From Polaribacter sp. Hel1_33_78 (GTDB lineage Bacteria; Bacteroidota; Bacteroidia; Flavobacteriales; Flavobacteriaceae): a stretch of 64,000 nt of DNA. Location: NCBI RefSeq assembly GCF_900106075.1, contig NZ_LT629794.1, positions 1,468,001-1,532,000 of the forward strand, given 5' to 3'. The position numbers and the translations under genes are program-made. Positions within the stretch are counted from its first letter, which is position 1; each line of letters starts with the position of its first letter. Shown in pieces: positions 52,968 to 63,700 of the stretch. A model generated the notes under the pieces. It saw nothing but the letters and a program-made list of their open reading frames with translations. It did no database searches and had not been told where the DNA came from.

Positions 52968-54179
52968 TTATTTTCGTTCTAAAAGGGCCATATAAAAACC
53001 ATCGAATCCAGAAATATGCGCCAATACTTTTTTATCTGACACAAAAGTAAACTCTTTTCCGGCTTCCGATGTTAAGAAAGTTTTAACTTGATTTTGATTT
53101 TCTGATGGTAAAATAGAACAAGTTGCGTACACCAATTTTCCACCTGGTTTTACCATCTTAGAATAACTCTGTAATATTTCTTGTTGTATTTTTTTAATAT
53201 TGTCTATAAATTCAGGTTGTAATTTCCATTTAGAATCTGGATTTCTACGAATAACGCCTAAACCAGAGCAAGGAGCATCAATTAAAACTCTGTCTGCCTT
53301 GCCATGTAACTTTTTAATCGGCTTTGTAGAATCGATAACACGCATATCAATATTATGTGCTTTGTTTCTTTTCGCTCTCACTTTAAGTTTACGGAGTTTA
53401 CTCTCGTAAATATCCATGGCAATAATTTGCCCTTTATTTTCCATCAAAGCGGATAAATGCAATGTTTTACCTCCTGCACCTGCACACGTATCTATTACTT
53501 TCATGCCCGGCTTTACATCTAAATAAGCAGCAACTAATTGTGAAGAAGCATCTTGTACTTCAAAAAAGCCATTATGAAAAGCCTCTGTTTTAAACACATT
53601 GGCTCTTTCTGGTAATATTAATGCGTCTGGATGCTGCGGAACAAATTCGGTAATTACGTTTTCTGCATGTAACTTTTTTTGAAGAATTTCTCGAGAAACA
53701 TTTAGTGTATTTGTTCTTAAAATCACTTTAGCTTGCTGATTTAAAGCAGCAATTTCTTTCGTCCAAAGATCTTCTCCTAGTTCAGAGACACACAATTCAT
53801 CCATCCAATCAGGAATAGATTCTCTATATTTCCTTGTTTTAGACAACTCTGCAAAACGACCTTTGATTCTTCTCGTGGGCACATCACCAACTTGATTCCA
53901 ATCCGGTAATGCGATGCCTCTTAAAATACACCATACAGAAAACAGTCTCCAGATATTATCTCTATCATAAGGTGCCTTTACTTCGGCAATTTCTGCATAC
54001 AATCTATTCCATCGTACAATATCGTAAATTGTTTCTGCAACAAACTTACGATCTCTTGCACCCCAACGTTTATCTCGTTTTAGTGCTTTTTCAACAGCTT
54101 TATCTGCATAAACGCCTTCGTTAAATATATCTCTAATGCTGTCTATAACTGCAAAAGTTAAATTTCTGTGTAATCTCAT
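52968..54179 (-). CDS. RsmB-like rRNA m5C methyltransferase
   Basis: A 403-residue RNA methyltransferase of the NOL1/NOP2/Sun family. An N-terminal NusB/RsmB-like region (SIRDIFNEGVYADKAVEK) is followed by the SAM-binding domain: DTCAGAGGKTLHLSAL near 230, DAPCSGLGVIRRNPDSKW near 302, and YATCSILPSENQNQV near 355. Both catalytic Cys (PC and TC) are present. Acts on 16S rRNA by family; the exact site is not shown. TATCTTTG (54207-54200) lies upstream. Confidence 0.9.
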   Translation of the reverse strand: MRLHRNLTFAVIDSIRDIFNEGVYADKAVEKALKRDKRWGARDRKFVAETIYDIVRWNRLYAEIAEVKAPYDRDNIWRLFSVWCILRGIALPDWNQVGDVPTRRIKGRFAELSKTRKYRESIPDWMDELCVSELGEDLWTKEIAALNQQAKVILRTNTLNVSREILQKKLHAENVITEFVPQHPDALILPERANVFKTEAFHNGFFEVQDASSQLVAAYLDVKPGMKVIDTCAGAGGKTLHLSALMENKGQIIAMDIYESKLRKLKVRAKRNKAHNIDMRVIDSTKPIKKLHGKADRVLIDAPCSGLGVIRRNPDSKWKLQPEFIDNIKKIQQEILQSYSKMVKPGGKLVYATCSILPSENQNQVKTFLTSEAGKEFTFVSDKKVLAHISGFDGFYMALLERK

Positions 54180-54199
54180 TTTTAAATTATAATAGTGGG

Positions 54200-54207
54200 C
54201 AAAGATA
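54200..54207 (-). promoter_or_regulatory. Predicted -7 box of the RsmB-like gene
   Basis: The minus strand reads TATCTTTG, a perfect match, about 20 nt before ATG 54179. It lies in the divergent gap with recG. No -33 TTG at the usual distance. Confidence 0.45.
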
Positions 54208-54255
54208 CGTCAAATAAAAGGTATTTTGTATTTTCGTTATTCATATCTTTTTAAA

Positions 54256-56352
54256 TTGAATTTAAACTATCCAATTACATATATAAAAGGAATTAGTGTA
54301 CAAAGAGCAACGCTTTTGTATACGGAGTTGGGTATAAAAACATGTAATGATTTACTAAACTTTTTTCCTTTTAGGTATATTGATAAAACTGCTTTTTATA
54401 AGATAAATGAGTTGCAACCAAATTCTTCTGAAGTTCAAATTGTTGGAAAAATAACGCATGTAAAATCTGTGGCTCAAAAAAGAGGAAGTCGTCTTGTAGC
54501 CTCTTTTCAAGATGCCACTGGAACTATTGAGTTGGTTTGGTTTAGGGGACAGAAATGGATTAAAGATTCACTTAAAATAAATGAGCCATATGTGGTTTAT
54601 GGTAAGTTGAATCATTATAATGGCAGTTTTAGTATGCCGCATCCTGAAATAGAATTAGTTACAGAATACAAAAAAAAGTTGCAAACTAAAATGCAACCCG
54701 TATATCCATCAACAGAAAAATTGACAAATTCTGGTGTTTCTAATAAATTAGTTAGAACATATATTCAGAATTTACTGCAACAATTTTATGATAAAATAGA
54801 AGAAACTTTATCAAATGAAATTATTGATGATTTTAAAATGATTTCGAAACGTGATGCTTTGTTAAATGCACATTTCCCTAAAAGCCAAGAAAATTTAGCC
54901 AAGGCACAAAACAGATTAAAATTTGAAGAATTATTTTTTATTCAGTTGCAATTATTAAGAAAGAAACTCATCAATAAAACAAAGATTAAAGGATTTGTTT
55001 TTGAAAATGTGGGAGAGTCTTTTAATTCATTTTACGGTAATCATTTGCCGTTCGACTTAACGAATGCTCAGAAAAGAGTGTTAAAAGAAATTAGAAAAGA
55101 TGTTGCCTCTGGTGCACACATGAATCGCCTTTTACAAGGTGATGTTGGCTCTGGGAAAACAATCGTGGCTTTATTATCAATGCTTTTAGCAATTGATAAT
55201 GGTTTTCAAGCAACCATTATGGCACCAACAGAAATTTTAGCAACACAGCATTTTCACGCAATTTCTGAGATGTTAAAAGACATGAATCTAAAAGTAGATC
55301 TGTTAACTGGTTCTGTAAAAATTAAAAAGCGAAGAGAAATTCATAAAAATTTAGAAGATGGCACGCTTCATATTTTGATAGGAACGCATGCTTTGTTAGA
55401 AGACAAAGTGAAATTTAAAAATCTTGGAATTGCAATTATCGATGAGCAGCACAGATTCGGAGTTGCGCAAAGATCAAAATTATGGAAAAAGAACACCACT
55501 GTTCCTCATATTTTAGTCATGACAGCTACCCCAATTCCCAGAACTTTGGCGATGTCTGTGTATGGCGATTTAGATATTTCAGTGATAGATGAATTACCTC
55601 CGGGCAGAAAAGAAGTAAAAACGGTGCATAGGTTTGATAGCAATCGTTTGTCGGTTTTTAAATTTATGAGAGATGAAATTGAAAAAGGAAGACAAGTGTA
55701 TGTTGTGTATCCTTTAATTCAGGAATCTGAAACGATGGATTATAAAGATTTAATGGATGGTTATGAAAGTATTTCTCGCGAATTTCCGACTCCTAAATAT
55801 CAAATAAGTATTGTTCACGGAAAAATGAAACCCGCCGATAAAGAGTTCGAAATGCAGCGCTTTGTGAAAGGAGAAACTCAAATTATGGTGGCAACAACAG
55901 TCATTGAGGTTGGCGTAAACGTGCCGAATGCAAGTGTAATGGTTATTGAGAGTTCAGAACGATTTGGGCTTTCGCAATTGCATCAATTAAGAGGAAGAGT
56001 TGGGCGAGGAGCAGACCAAAGCTATTGTATTTTATTATCGAGCTTTAAATTATCTGCAGAAGGAAAAACTCGTTTAAAAACAATGGTGGATACGACAGAT
56101 GGATTTAAAATAGCAGAAGTAGATTTAAAATTACGTGGTCCAGGAAACTTAATGGGAACACAACAAAGTGGCGTCTTAAATCTGAAAATTGCAGATGTGG
56201 TAAAGGATACAAAAATTTTAGTAGCAGCAAGAAATACGGCAATTAATGTTTTGCAAGAAGATTCTAATTTATCAAACCCAGAAAATATAAACATTAAAAA
56301 AGCTTATTTAGAACTCTCTAAGACGTCTAAAATTTGGAGTAATATTAGTTAG
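54256..56352 (+). CDS. recG: ATP-dependent DNA helicase RecG
   Basis: About 698 residues; the branch-migrating helicase that restarts stalled forks. The wedge (OB) domain is at about residues 55-150, then GDVGSGKTIVALL (motif I), DEQHRFGVAQR (motif II), MTATPIPRTLAM (motif III), and QLRGRVGRG (motif VI), with the C-terminal TRG region. No ATG lies near the expected start: TTG at 54256 (NLNYPITYIKGI) is favoured by homologues, and TTG 54226 is the longer option. TATTTTCG (54229-54236) is a near-consensus -7 box just upstream. Confidence 0.94.
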   Translation: MNLNYPITYIKGISVQRATLLYTELGIKTCNDLLNFFPFRYIDKTAFYKINELQPNSSEVQIVGKITHVKSVAQKRGSRLVASFQDATGTIELVWFRGQKWIKDSLKINEPYVVYGKLNHYNGSFSMPHPEIELVTEYKKKLQTKMQPVYPSTEKLTNSGVSNKLVRTYIQNLLQQFYDKIEETLSNEIIDDFKMISKRDALLNAHFPKSQENLAKAQNRLKFEELFFIQLQLLRKKLINKTKIKGFVFENVGESFNSFYGNHLPFDLTNAQKRVLKEIRKDVASGAHMNRLLQGDVGSGKTIVALLSMLLAIDNGFQATIMAPTEILATQHFHAISEMLKDMNLKVDLLTGSVKIKKRREIHKNLEDGTLHILIGTHALLEDKVKFKNLGIAIIDEQHRFGVAQRSKLWKKNTTVPHILVMTATPIPRTLAMSVYGDLDISVIDELPPGRKEVKTVHRFDSNRLSVFKFMRDEIEKGRQVYVVYPLIQESETMDYKDLMDGYESISREFPTPKYQISIVHGKMKPADKEFEMQRFVKGETQIMVATTVIEVGVNVPNASVMVIESSERFGLSQLHQLRGRVGRGADQSYCILLSSFKLSAEGKTRLKTMVDTTDGFKIAEVDLKLRGPGNLMGTQQSGVLNLKIADVVKDTKILVAARNTAINVLQEDSNLSNPENINIKKAYLELSKTSKIWSNIS

Positions 56353-56535
56353 AAATGTAAAATTATCCAATGAGTTTAGTTTTTAAAAGAAAGTAGCTTT
56401 AGAAGTAGTTATTGTTTTGGATACAGTTGCATGAACTGTTTTTTCATTTAAATGCAGAAGTTTTGGAAAAAAATTAAAAACTTTTGAAGTATTGCCTTAC
56501 ATTCTTGAAAAACACACCAAAGCTATTGTTTTTGT

Positions 56536-57300
56536 CTAAAAGAAAAATTTTCTGATACCAATAAAAATAAAAATCATAATTGTATAAATTAAGAAGAAAG
56601 GTAGAATAAATACTTTTAATCCTGCCACGAGCATAGTCGCGATAATCAATAATTGAAACCCTAAACCAAATGTTGAAATAGCCGTCATTAGCCAATTTGG
56701 GAATATTTCACCTTTATCTGCAGTACGATCTAAAGTATAAATAGTTTTATCAAAAACACCATAAAATAGTTTATATAAACGAAAAAGAATATCTACGTGC
56801 TTTTGCTTTTCGCCTTCTAAAGCTATTGGTGTTTCGTTCTCGAATACACGACTAGTAGTATCACCGTCAAACTTATTTCTTAAAATAACATAGTAGTAAT
56901 TGTAAAGGGTTCCTTGCAACTGCAAACCGATGAAGGCCGCAAGGCATATCCAGACGGAACTGCTAGTAATATACCAAATAGCAATAAAAAATAAAGCATT
57001 TAGGATAATATCTGCAACAGAGTCTAAATAACGACCTGTATATGAGGGTGTTTTTTTTATGCGAGCTAATTCACCATCTGCGGCATCTAAAATAGACTTA
57101 AAGATGAGAAAAAAGGCAGCTAGCCAATAATGACCTTGAATAATACAATAAATAGCAATTAAACCAGATATAATAAAGCTAATAGTTACATGAATAGGAG
57201 TGAAAGATGTATTCCTTAAAGAGTTTGCGATAACTTTAGCGATTGGTCTTCCGTAATCAGAAAGATCAATAAATTTATGCTCTTTTGGTAATTTGGACAT
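56536..57300 (-). CDS. CDP-alcohol phosphatidyltransferase family enzyme
   Basis: A 254-residue integral membrane enzyme. The CDP-alcohol signature DAADGELARI (near residues 92-101) followed by GRYLDSVADIIL (near 109-120) keeps the conserved Asp and Gly residues. About six membrane helices. It transfers an alcohol to CDP-diacylglycerol in phospholipid synthesis; the alcohol (glycerol phosphate, serine or inositol phosphate type) cannot be told from sequence alone. A good promoter lies upstream at 57349-57377. Confidence 0.88.
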   Translation of the reverse strand: MSKLPKEHKFIDLSDYGRPIAKVIANSLRNTSFTPIHVTISFIISGLIAIYCIIQGHYWLAAFFLIFKSILDAADGELARIKKTPSYTGRYLDSVADIILNALFFIAIWYITSSSVWICLAAFIGLQLQGTLYNYYYVILRNKFDGDTTSRVFENETPIALEGEKQKHVDILFRLYKLFYGVFDKTIYTLDRTADKGEIFPNWLMTAISTFGLGFQLLIIATMLVAGLKVFILPFFLIYTIMIFIFIGIRKFFF

Positions 57301-57348
57301 TTAATATCATAAAAACTGTATTGTGGAATATACCAATTTAAAGTTACA

Positions 57349-57377
57349 CAAATATACAGCTAAATTATATCTTACAA
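57349..57377 (-). promoter_or_regulatory. Predicted promoter of the phosphatidyltransferase gene (TTG-N18-TATATTTG)
   Basis: On the minus strand TTG (57377-57375), 18 bp, TATATTTG (57356-57349). A leader of about 43 nt precedes ATG 57300. Confidence 0.6.
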
Positions 57378-57689
57378 CTTTGTTTTAACGGTAACTAAAT
57401 TAATAATGTTACTAATAAAATGTTTATTTCAATATTCGAAAGTATATTCTGAATTCAATGCATTAATATTTAGTCATTTGTCTTGATCGGGTTGTAAAAC
57501 TAGGAATAAAATTTTCTAATTATTACAAAAGGTAATTTACAGTATCCGTCTGAATTTTTGTAAAACTAAGTTTATCTAAATTTATTTTAATGGTTTCATT
57601 ATTTTTAAAGGTTTGTTTTCAGTAGATTTTTTTTAAAGATATTGACTAATTAAATCTTTCGAAATTATTTTTAATTCCATCATTTAATT
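57378..57689. other. Intergenic stretch, no gene seen
   Basis: AT-rich sequence between the phosphatidyltransferase promoter and the LruC terminator. I see no coding frame, no tRNA-like structure and no strong hairpin. Confidence 0.6.
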
Positions 57690-57732
57690 AAAAAAAAACA
57701 CTCAATACTATGTAATTACATAATATTGAGTA
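57690..57732 (-). terminator. Terminator of the LruC-domain gene
   Basis: CTCAATA (57701-57707) and TATTGAG (57724-57730) form the base of a hairpin that continues with TATGTA/TACATA. On the minus strand it is followed by a T run (complement of 57690-57698). Confidence 0.7.
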
Positions 57733-57759
57733 TTTTGTGAACTGAATTATTTTAATTAG

Positions 57760-60027
57760 TTATTCAATAATTTTGGATGAAACCCTATTCCCATTGATAT
57801 CTGAATACCAATCTAAACTAGGATCTGAAGTTACAAAATCATCAAAATTTGGGAATGCTTCTAAAATTGAAATACCTTCTTTTGGCCAAGGCATATCGAT
57901 AGGTAGATCGCTTAACACCCAAGGAAATCCATTAGAATTTACAAAAAGGTTATTAATATCTGAAGATCTATCATCACATCTTAAAAAATTACTATCATCA
58001 TTAAACTTTGAAGGTGAGTTTAAAGCAGAATAATTGCTATGCAAAGAGTTAAATAAAGGATGAACTTCTTGACCTGGTTCTCCATTTTTACGCATAAACT
58101 CGTCGTAAGCTCCATCTATATTCGTTACTGTTCCTGAGATTACCGGAATATCTGAGTAATCTATTCTAACCGTATTAATTAGGCCACCTGAGTTGCTGGT
58201 GTATATACTTTTTATATTATTAAAAACAAATAAAGTGGTATTATTCTCACTATCATGCAGTCTCTCTATTTCACTACTAGAATATTTGTCAGAACTATCC
58301 AAACTTAAAGTGGCATTATTATCTTGATCTATCACTCGTAAAACAAAGCTGTTATTGAAAGCGGCTCCTATTGCTGGAAATTTATAGTCAAACTTAATTT
58401 CAGTTATAAATGTATTTTGTCCATTATTACTAGAACCATTATTAATACCTTCTTGATAACTGTAATTATGCACTAAGTCATTTAAATCATAATCTCCCAT
58501 ACATGGGTATAAATCTTCGTATATCGTTGTATAAAAACTATTTTCTCCTTGAGGAAAATTATAAGAAGCTACATTAGGGTTGTTATCATCAACATCTACA
58601 CCTGCTATAGAGCCATCGTTATCATTATCAACTACATTATTATACCCAAGAGAACAAGCACTAGATGAAATAAAAGTGTCGCAAGTACTAATAACATCGC
58701 TATCACCAATACTGCTGTTATAGCTATTTGAACAAATATCTAATTCTCCTTTAAACTTTTTATTTGATGACCAAAAAGTTATAGAACCAGTTTCTATAAT
58801 GGAATAACTACTATCTCCCTTTATATTTCCGCCAGATGTAATACTTGCGCATTTAAATATTGAACCTTCTTTAATTTTCACCTCATCAGCGGGATTACTT
58901 AAAAAAGATCCAGTGATTGCCGTGTAAGAAGCATTTTTAAATTCTACTTTCTTATTATTTATAAAGTTACCACGAACAATCGTTTTACACTCATTTTTAA
59001 ATTCACCACTATTAACAGTAAAATTCCCTTCAACGTCAAGTGTAGATCCATCTTTGTTGTGCAGTTTATCTGAAATGGTAACACTTCCACCAACATTTAC
59101 AGTTCCTCCATCATTATCAAAATGTCCCTCTATCTTCAAAGATCCTGAAATATTACAAGTCCCTCCATAAATATTTATTTCATCAGAAAAGACATCAAGA
59201 TCTCCATTATTAGACATGGTACCCCAATTGTTAAATTCACTCGCACTTCTGAAGATTATATTTACTCCATTAAAAGTACCCTCGTTATATATGGTAGAAT
59301 ATAATGCTCCATTAAGAGATAAACTCCCCCCACTAGCCACATAGATAGTAAGTTTACCACTCCAATCAGTTAACGAACTTGGTGTCCAAGAGCCTCCACT
59401 ACAAATATAGATGCTTGTATTCTTATTAACAATGATTGCTTGCGTTGAATTATTTGTTATTTTAAAATTCCCATCGTCATTACCATTAAACTCACTGTAA
59501 TCGCTGCAATTCCAGCTAGGAGGAGTGTAGGATGAAGATGAACTACTTGTTTTTGCAGAAGTTGAGCTTTTACTTTCGTCTGAATTATCTGTTATTTCAT
59601 CCTCTATTTTAAAATTTTGTAATTCACTAGGATTTAAAATCCATTCTCTAACTCCTATTGCTAAATCAGCCTTAACAGACAATAAACTTGTATGATTTGG
59701 CACTTTAATAATACTACTAATAGACTTTTCTCTACCAATAGAACCATCATACAATAATTTTTGTTCTTCATTCTCAAGTTTAAATATTTTTATTTTCACC
59801 AAATCTGCACGAGAATTTTCAGATAAAGATATGTTAGCAGTTTGTAATGAAATTGGCCTTAAATCATGTCCATCCGGAACTACTAAATTAGCAATGCCAC
59901 CTGAGACATTTTCTGAAATTTCTTCTGAGATTTCTTCCGCTATTTCTTCAATGTCTTTTTGGAATTCTGAGATGCAACTCTGAAATAATGCAAATAGAAA
60001 AAGTAGTTTGATAAATTTGATTTTCAT
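57760..60027 (-). CDS. LruC-domain lipoprotein with beta-helix-like region
   Basis: About 755 residues from ATG 60027; the open frame extends to an ATG at 60084 but this is the fitting lipoprotein start. Lipobox FALFQSC, Cys near residue 17. A run of acidic heptads follows (IEEIAEEISEEISEN), then a Ser-rich linker near 155-170. Residues about 235-445 show repeating NGG, NISGSLKI and VGGSVTI turns typical of a right-handed beta-helix. The C-terminal half is an LruC domain (CMGDYDLNDLVHNY). Likely outer-membrane attached. Function unknown. Confidence 0.82.
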   Translation of the reverse strand: MKIKFIKLLFLFALFQSCISEFQKDIEEIAEEISEEISENVSGGIANLVVPDGHDLRPISLQTANISLSENSRADLVKIKIFKLENEEQKLLYDGSIGREKSISSIIKVPNHTSLLSVKADLAIGVREWILNPSELQNFKIEDEITDNSDESKSSTSAKTSSSSSSYTPPSWNCSDYSEFNGNDDGNFKITNNSTQAIIVNKNTSIYICSGGSWTPSSLTDWSGKLTIYVASGGSLSLNGALYSTIYNEGTFNGVNIIFRSASEFNNWGTMSNNGDLDVFSDEINIYGGTCNISGSLKIEGHFDNDGGTVNVGGSVTISDKLHNKDGSTLDVEGNFTVNSGEFKNECKTIVRGNFINNKKVEFKNASYTAITGSFLSNPADEVKIKEGSIFKCASITSGGNIKGDSSYSIIETGSITFWSSNKKFKGELDICSNSYNSSIGDSDVISTCDTFISSSACSLGYNNVVDNDNDGSIAGVDVDDNNPNVASYNFPQGENSFYTTIYEDLYPCMGDYDLNDLVHNYSYQEGINNGSSNNGQNTFITEIKFDYKFPAIGAAFNNSFVLRVIDQDNNATLSLDSSDKYSSSEIERLHDSENNTTLFVFNNIKSIYTSNSGGLINTVRIDYSDIPVISGTVTNIDGAYDEFMRKNGEPGQEVHPLFNSLHSNYSALNSPSKFNDDSNFLRCDDRSSDINNLFVNSNGFPWVLSDLPIDMPWPKEGISILEAFPNFDDFVTSDPSLDWYSDINGNRVSSKIIE

Positions 60028-60071
60028 TTTTATAGATTTTAAAATAAGAATGTATGAATAATAATTATCTT

Positions 60072-60079
60072 CAAAAATA
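60072..60079 (-). promoter_or_regulatory. Predicted -7 box of the LruC gene
   Basis: The minus strand reads TATTTTTG, a perfect match, 44 nt before ATG 60027. No -33 TTG at the usual distance. Confidence 0.4.
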
Positions 60080-60299
60080 TGCATGAATCTTCAAAAAAAT
60101 ATTTTATTTGAACTGTTCAACCTTTTTGTGTCGTTCATTGGCTAGTTTGAATGGATTAACTGATTTCATCGACACTAGTTTTTGTATTATACTACTGGAA
60201 TATAAATAGTTATATTTAAATGTTTAGGATTAAAAACATTGTAGGAATGGGGTTTGAAAGAGAGTTTACTAGAATTTAATAGTAAAATTACTAAAAGCA

Positions 60300-60315
60300 A
60301 AACTTACGTAAGTTT
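60300..60315. repeat. Perfect 16-bp palindrome AAACTTACGTAAGTTT
   Basis: Exact self-complement centred on ACGT. It could be a dimeric regulator site. Nothing nearby is shown to use it. A similar broken inverted pair (AACTTA ... TAAGTT) lies about 130 bp downstream. Confidence 0.6.
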
Positions 60316-60740
60316 AAAGTAATCAAAGTGCTTTAAATTTTGATATTTTTTTTTAAAAAGAATAATGCTTATAAGCTTATTGATATAAATGTTAAATAAT
60401 TTAGATCGTTTTTATAGAAGTCTAAAAAAAACTTACTCTTAATAAGTTGGAATGTAATAAATTTTTGGACAAAAAGATCAGTAAGCTTTTTAGAGAATTA
60501 TTCAAATCAATAACTATTATTGAATTAGTTTAAGAGTGAATATTCTTTTTTAAGTTTCAAATTTTATAATTATACCATTTTATTCAAATTGAGATTTTTT
60601 TAAGGCAAAGATTTCACATAAACGTTTAAAAAACAAGATTTTTTGAAACATCCCCATAATTTTTAATACTAGTTTTAATAACTGCTGCGAAACATTTTAT
60701 ATTTAGATATTTAATTTTTTCCATGAGCCATAATTTATAA

Positions 60741-60756
60741 AAATGTTTAAACATTT
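60741..60756. repeat. Perfect 16-bp palindrome AAATGTTTAAACATTT
   Basis: Exact self-complement just after the end of the BNR-propeller gene (minus strand). It may form a weak terminator-like hairpin with an AT-rich stem, or be a protein-binding site. Confidence 0.5.
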
Positions 60757-60767
60757 AAAAATAGCCT

Positions 60768-63700
60768 TTATTCTCCATTTCTCATTATAAGCGCAGGGAT
60801 GTCTAAAGACTTATAAAGTGCATTATAAGCACTCATTTCAGTTTTTATAATGGCATCTCGTTCAGTTTTGTATACTTGCCAGTCTTGCATTAAATCTTTA
60901 AACCTTTCTTTAGCTCCTGTGGTAACTTTGGGGTTAGATTGATCTAGATAACTTTTAAGTTGAATAAGTTGCGCATTAAGTTTGTTATTAAAATTAATAA
61001 CATCTTGAAACGTTTTTTGCTTTGCTTGTATTAGATTTTCTTCCCAGCTATTGATGCGCTTAGTCAAAGCCTCTCCTGTTTCTATCAATGAATCTGCATT
61101 CTTTTTGCCTTTTAAAAGCTTGGCATAGTTGGTAAGCTGTGTTTTAGCAGAGCGCATTTGGTTTACAGACTCATGCATTTCTTTGATGGTAGCTTCTATT
61201 GTAACTAATATTTTTTGTTGCTCTATAAAATCTTCAGCAGAAGAATCAACTCTAGGATTTGGAAGAATTGTTGCCACGGTTTCAGAAACATCGCTTCCTA
61301 ATGTCATTCTTAAAGTATAATTTCCTGGAGCAACATTTGAGCCAGCTAAGCCACCAAAAATAAAAACCTGATGTATAGAAGGGAGCGGGTCTCTTCTAAA
61401 ATCCCAAGTAAAACGATTGTATCCTTTTTTAGAAGGTAAAATTTGAGGTTTAGAAGGGCCGCCAGGCCATGATTTAAGATTAGAATCTTTTTTATTAGTA
61501 TACGTTCTTATTACTTCAGAGTTCTGTAAAACCTCTAATGTTAGGAGCAAAGAATCTATGTTTTTTTCTAGATAATAATCAAACGTAACACCACTTCTTG
61601 GGTTTTGTCCTTGACCAACAGCTTTAGAAGTGCCGCCAAAAATTCTATAGGTATTCTTAGGTTTCACAATTTCAATAGGTTTGTTGAGGCTACTTTTATT
61701 TTGCAACGCTCCTAAATCATCTAAAATCCAAAAGCCTCTGCCAGATGTTGCGGCCACTAAGTCGTTGTCTTGTATAATTAAATCGTTGATAGCAACTACT
61801 GGTAAGTTTAGTTTTAGTCGTTGCCAATGAGCCCCATCATCATTAGACACATACAAACCTGTTTCTGTTCCCGCATATAATAATCCGGGCTGTTTTTTAT
61901 CTGCTCTTACCACCCTTGCAAATCCATTAGGATCGTCTAAACCATTCACAATTTTTGTCCAAGTTTGACCATAATCGGTTGTTTTAAAAATATGAGAGTT
62001 TAAGTCCATAGATTTGTATCTCATAATTACAACATAAGCAGTGGCTGGATCATGTTGGGAAACATCAATACTATTTATGATACCGTCTTTAATCCCTTCT
62101 GGTGTAATATTCTCCCAGCTTTCGCCACCATTTTTTGTGATATGTAAAAGGCCATCATCACTACCGGCATAGAGCACTCCCTTTTCATGAGTTGATTCTA
62201 CCAAGGCAGTAAGTGTATTATAATTTTCGCCACCAGCGGCTTCATTTGTATACGGGCCACCACCTGGGCCATGTTTGGTAATTTCATTTTTAGTTAAATC
62301 TGGACTTATTACTGACCAATTAATTCCCTGATCTATTGTTTTAAAAACCACATTTCCAGCATGATACACTGTAGCTCTATGATGAGGGGAGGTGATAATA
62401 GGAGCATTCCAATTATATCTATATTTTGAATCTTTAGGAGCAATACTTAAGCCTAATTCTGGATATTCTTTAATTGATTTTTGTTCTCTTGATTTTCTTG
62501 ACCAAGTGCTAATATTTCCTTGATAAGTTCCTCCGTAGACTAACTCAGGAGCATCAGGGTCGAAAGCAATAAACGCACTTTCTCCACCAGCTACAGAATA
62601 CCAATCTTTCCAATCTATTCCGGAATCATTGGTTCTGCTAGCAATACCAATAGCAGAATTATCTTGCTGTCCACCATAGACATTATAGGGCACCAAATTG
62701 TCTGTAATTACGCGATAAAATTGAGAGGTTGGTTGATTTTGTTGCGTACTCCAACTCTTACCTCCATTAAAAGAGATATTGGCACCTCCGTCATTTGAAT
62801 TGATAAGGTTATTGTTGTCTGTTGGATTAATCCACAAATGATGATTATCACCATGCGGTACAGGAATATTAGAAAAACTTTTACCTCCATCTATAGATTT
62901 CATTACAGGAGCGTTTAAAACATATACAATATTTTCATTTTGAGGATCGGCAAAAATTTCCATATAATACCAAGAACGTGCAATATTTACACGATTACTA
63001 TTTATTTGTTTCCATGTTTTTCCTGCATCATCAGAACGATATACACCTCCTTTTTCACCTTTTGCTTCTATCACTGAGAACACACGTTCAGGGTTTGCTC
63101 TAGAAACAGAAATTCCAGATTTCCCAAAAGCTTTTGGCAATCCTTTTTTCATTTTATTCCATGTATCTCCTCCATCGATAGATTTAAACAATCCAGAATT
63201 TACACCACCAGATTCCATAATCCACGGGTATCTTTGATGCTGCCACATAGCAGCATATAAAATACGAGGATTGGTCATGTCCATAGACATAGAAGAAGCA
63301 CCAGTATTGTTATTTACAGATAAGATATTTTTCCATGTTTTTCCCCCATTTGTAGTTTTGTAGATACCTCGTTCTTTTGAAGGCGCATACTGCGCTCCTT
63401 GAGCAGTAATATAAATGATATCAGAATTGGTTGGGTGAATTACAACATCAGAAATATGACGTGTTTTATCTAAGCCCAAATGCTTCCAAGTTTTTCCGGC
63501 ATCCATAGATTTATATACGCCATCTCCCATTGAAGTCATAACACCTCTTGCTGCATGTTCTCCCATTCCAACAACAACAATATTAGGATCACTTTCTGAA
63601 ACAGCTATAGCACCAACAGAGCCCGTTTTAAAGAAACCATCTGAGATATTTTTCCATGTAATCCCATCATCAGTAGTTTTAAAAACTCCACCACCAGTAG

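Larger units (their letters stand above)
60085..60767. other. Gene-free stretch with palindromes
   Basis: About 680 bp with no credible coding frame. It contains at least two perfect 16-bp palindromes (60300-60315 and 60741-60756) and a 10-bp one (ATAAGCTTAT, 60371-60380). I see no tRNA, repeat array or conserved RNA I can name. Confidence 0.6.

Noticed and set aside
60085-60767. CRISPR array or tandem repeats in the gene-free stretch
   Set aside because: The palindromes are single and unevenly spaced; there is no repeat-spacer pattern.
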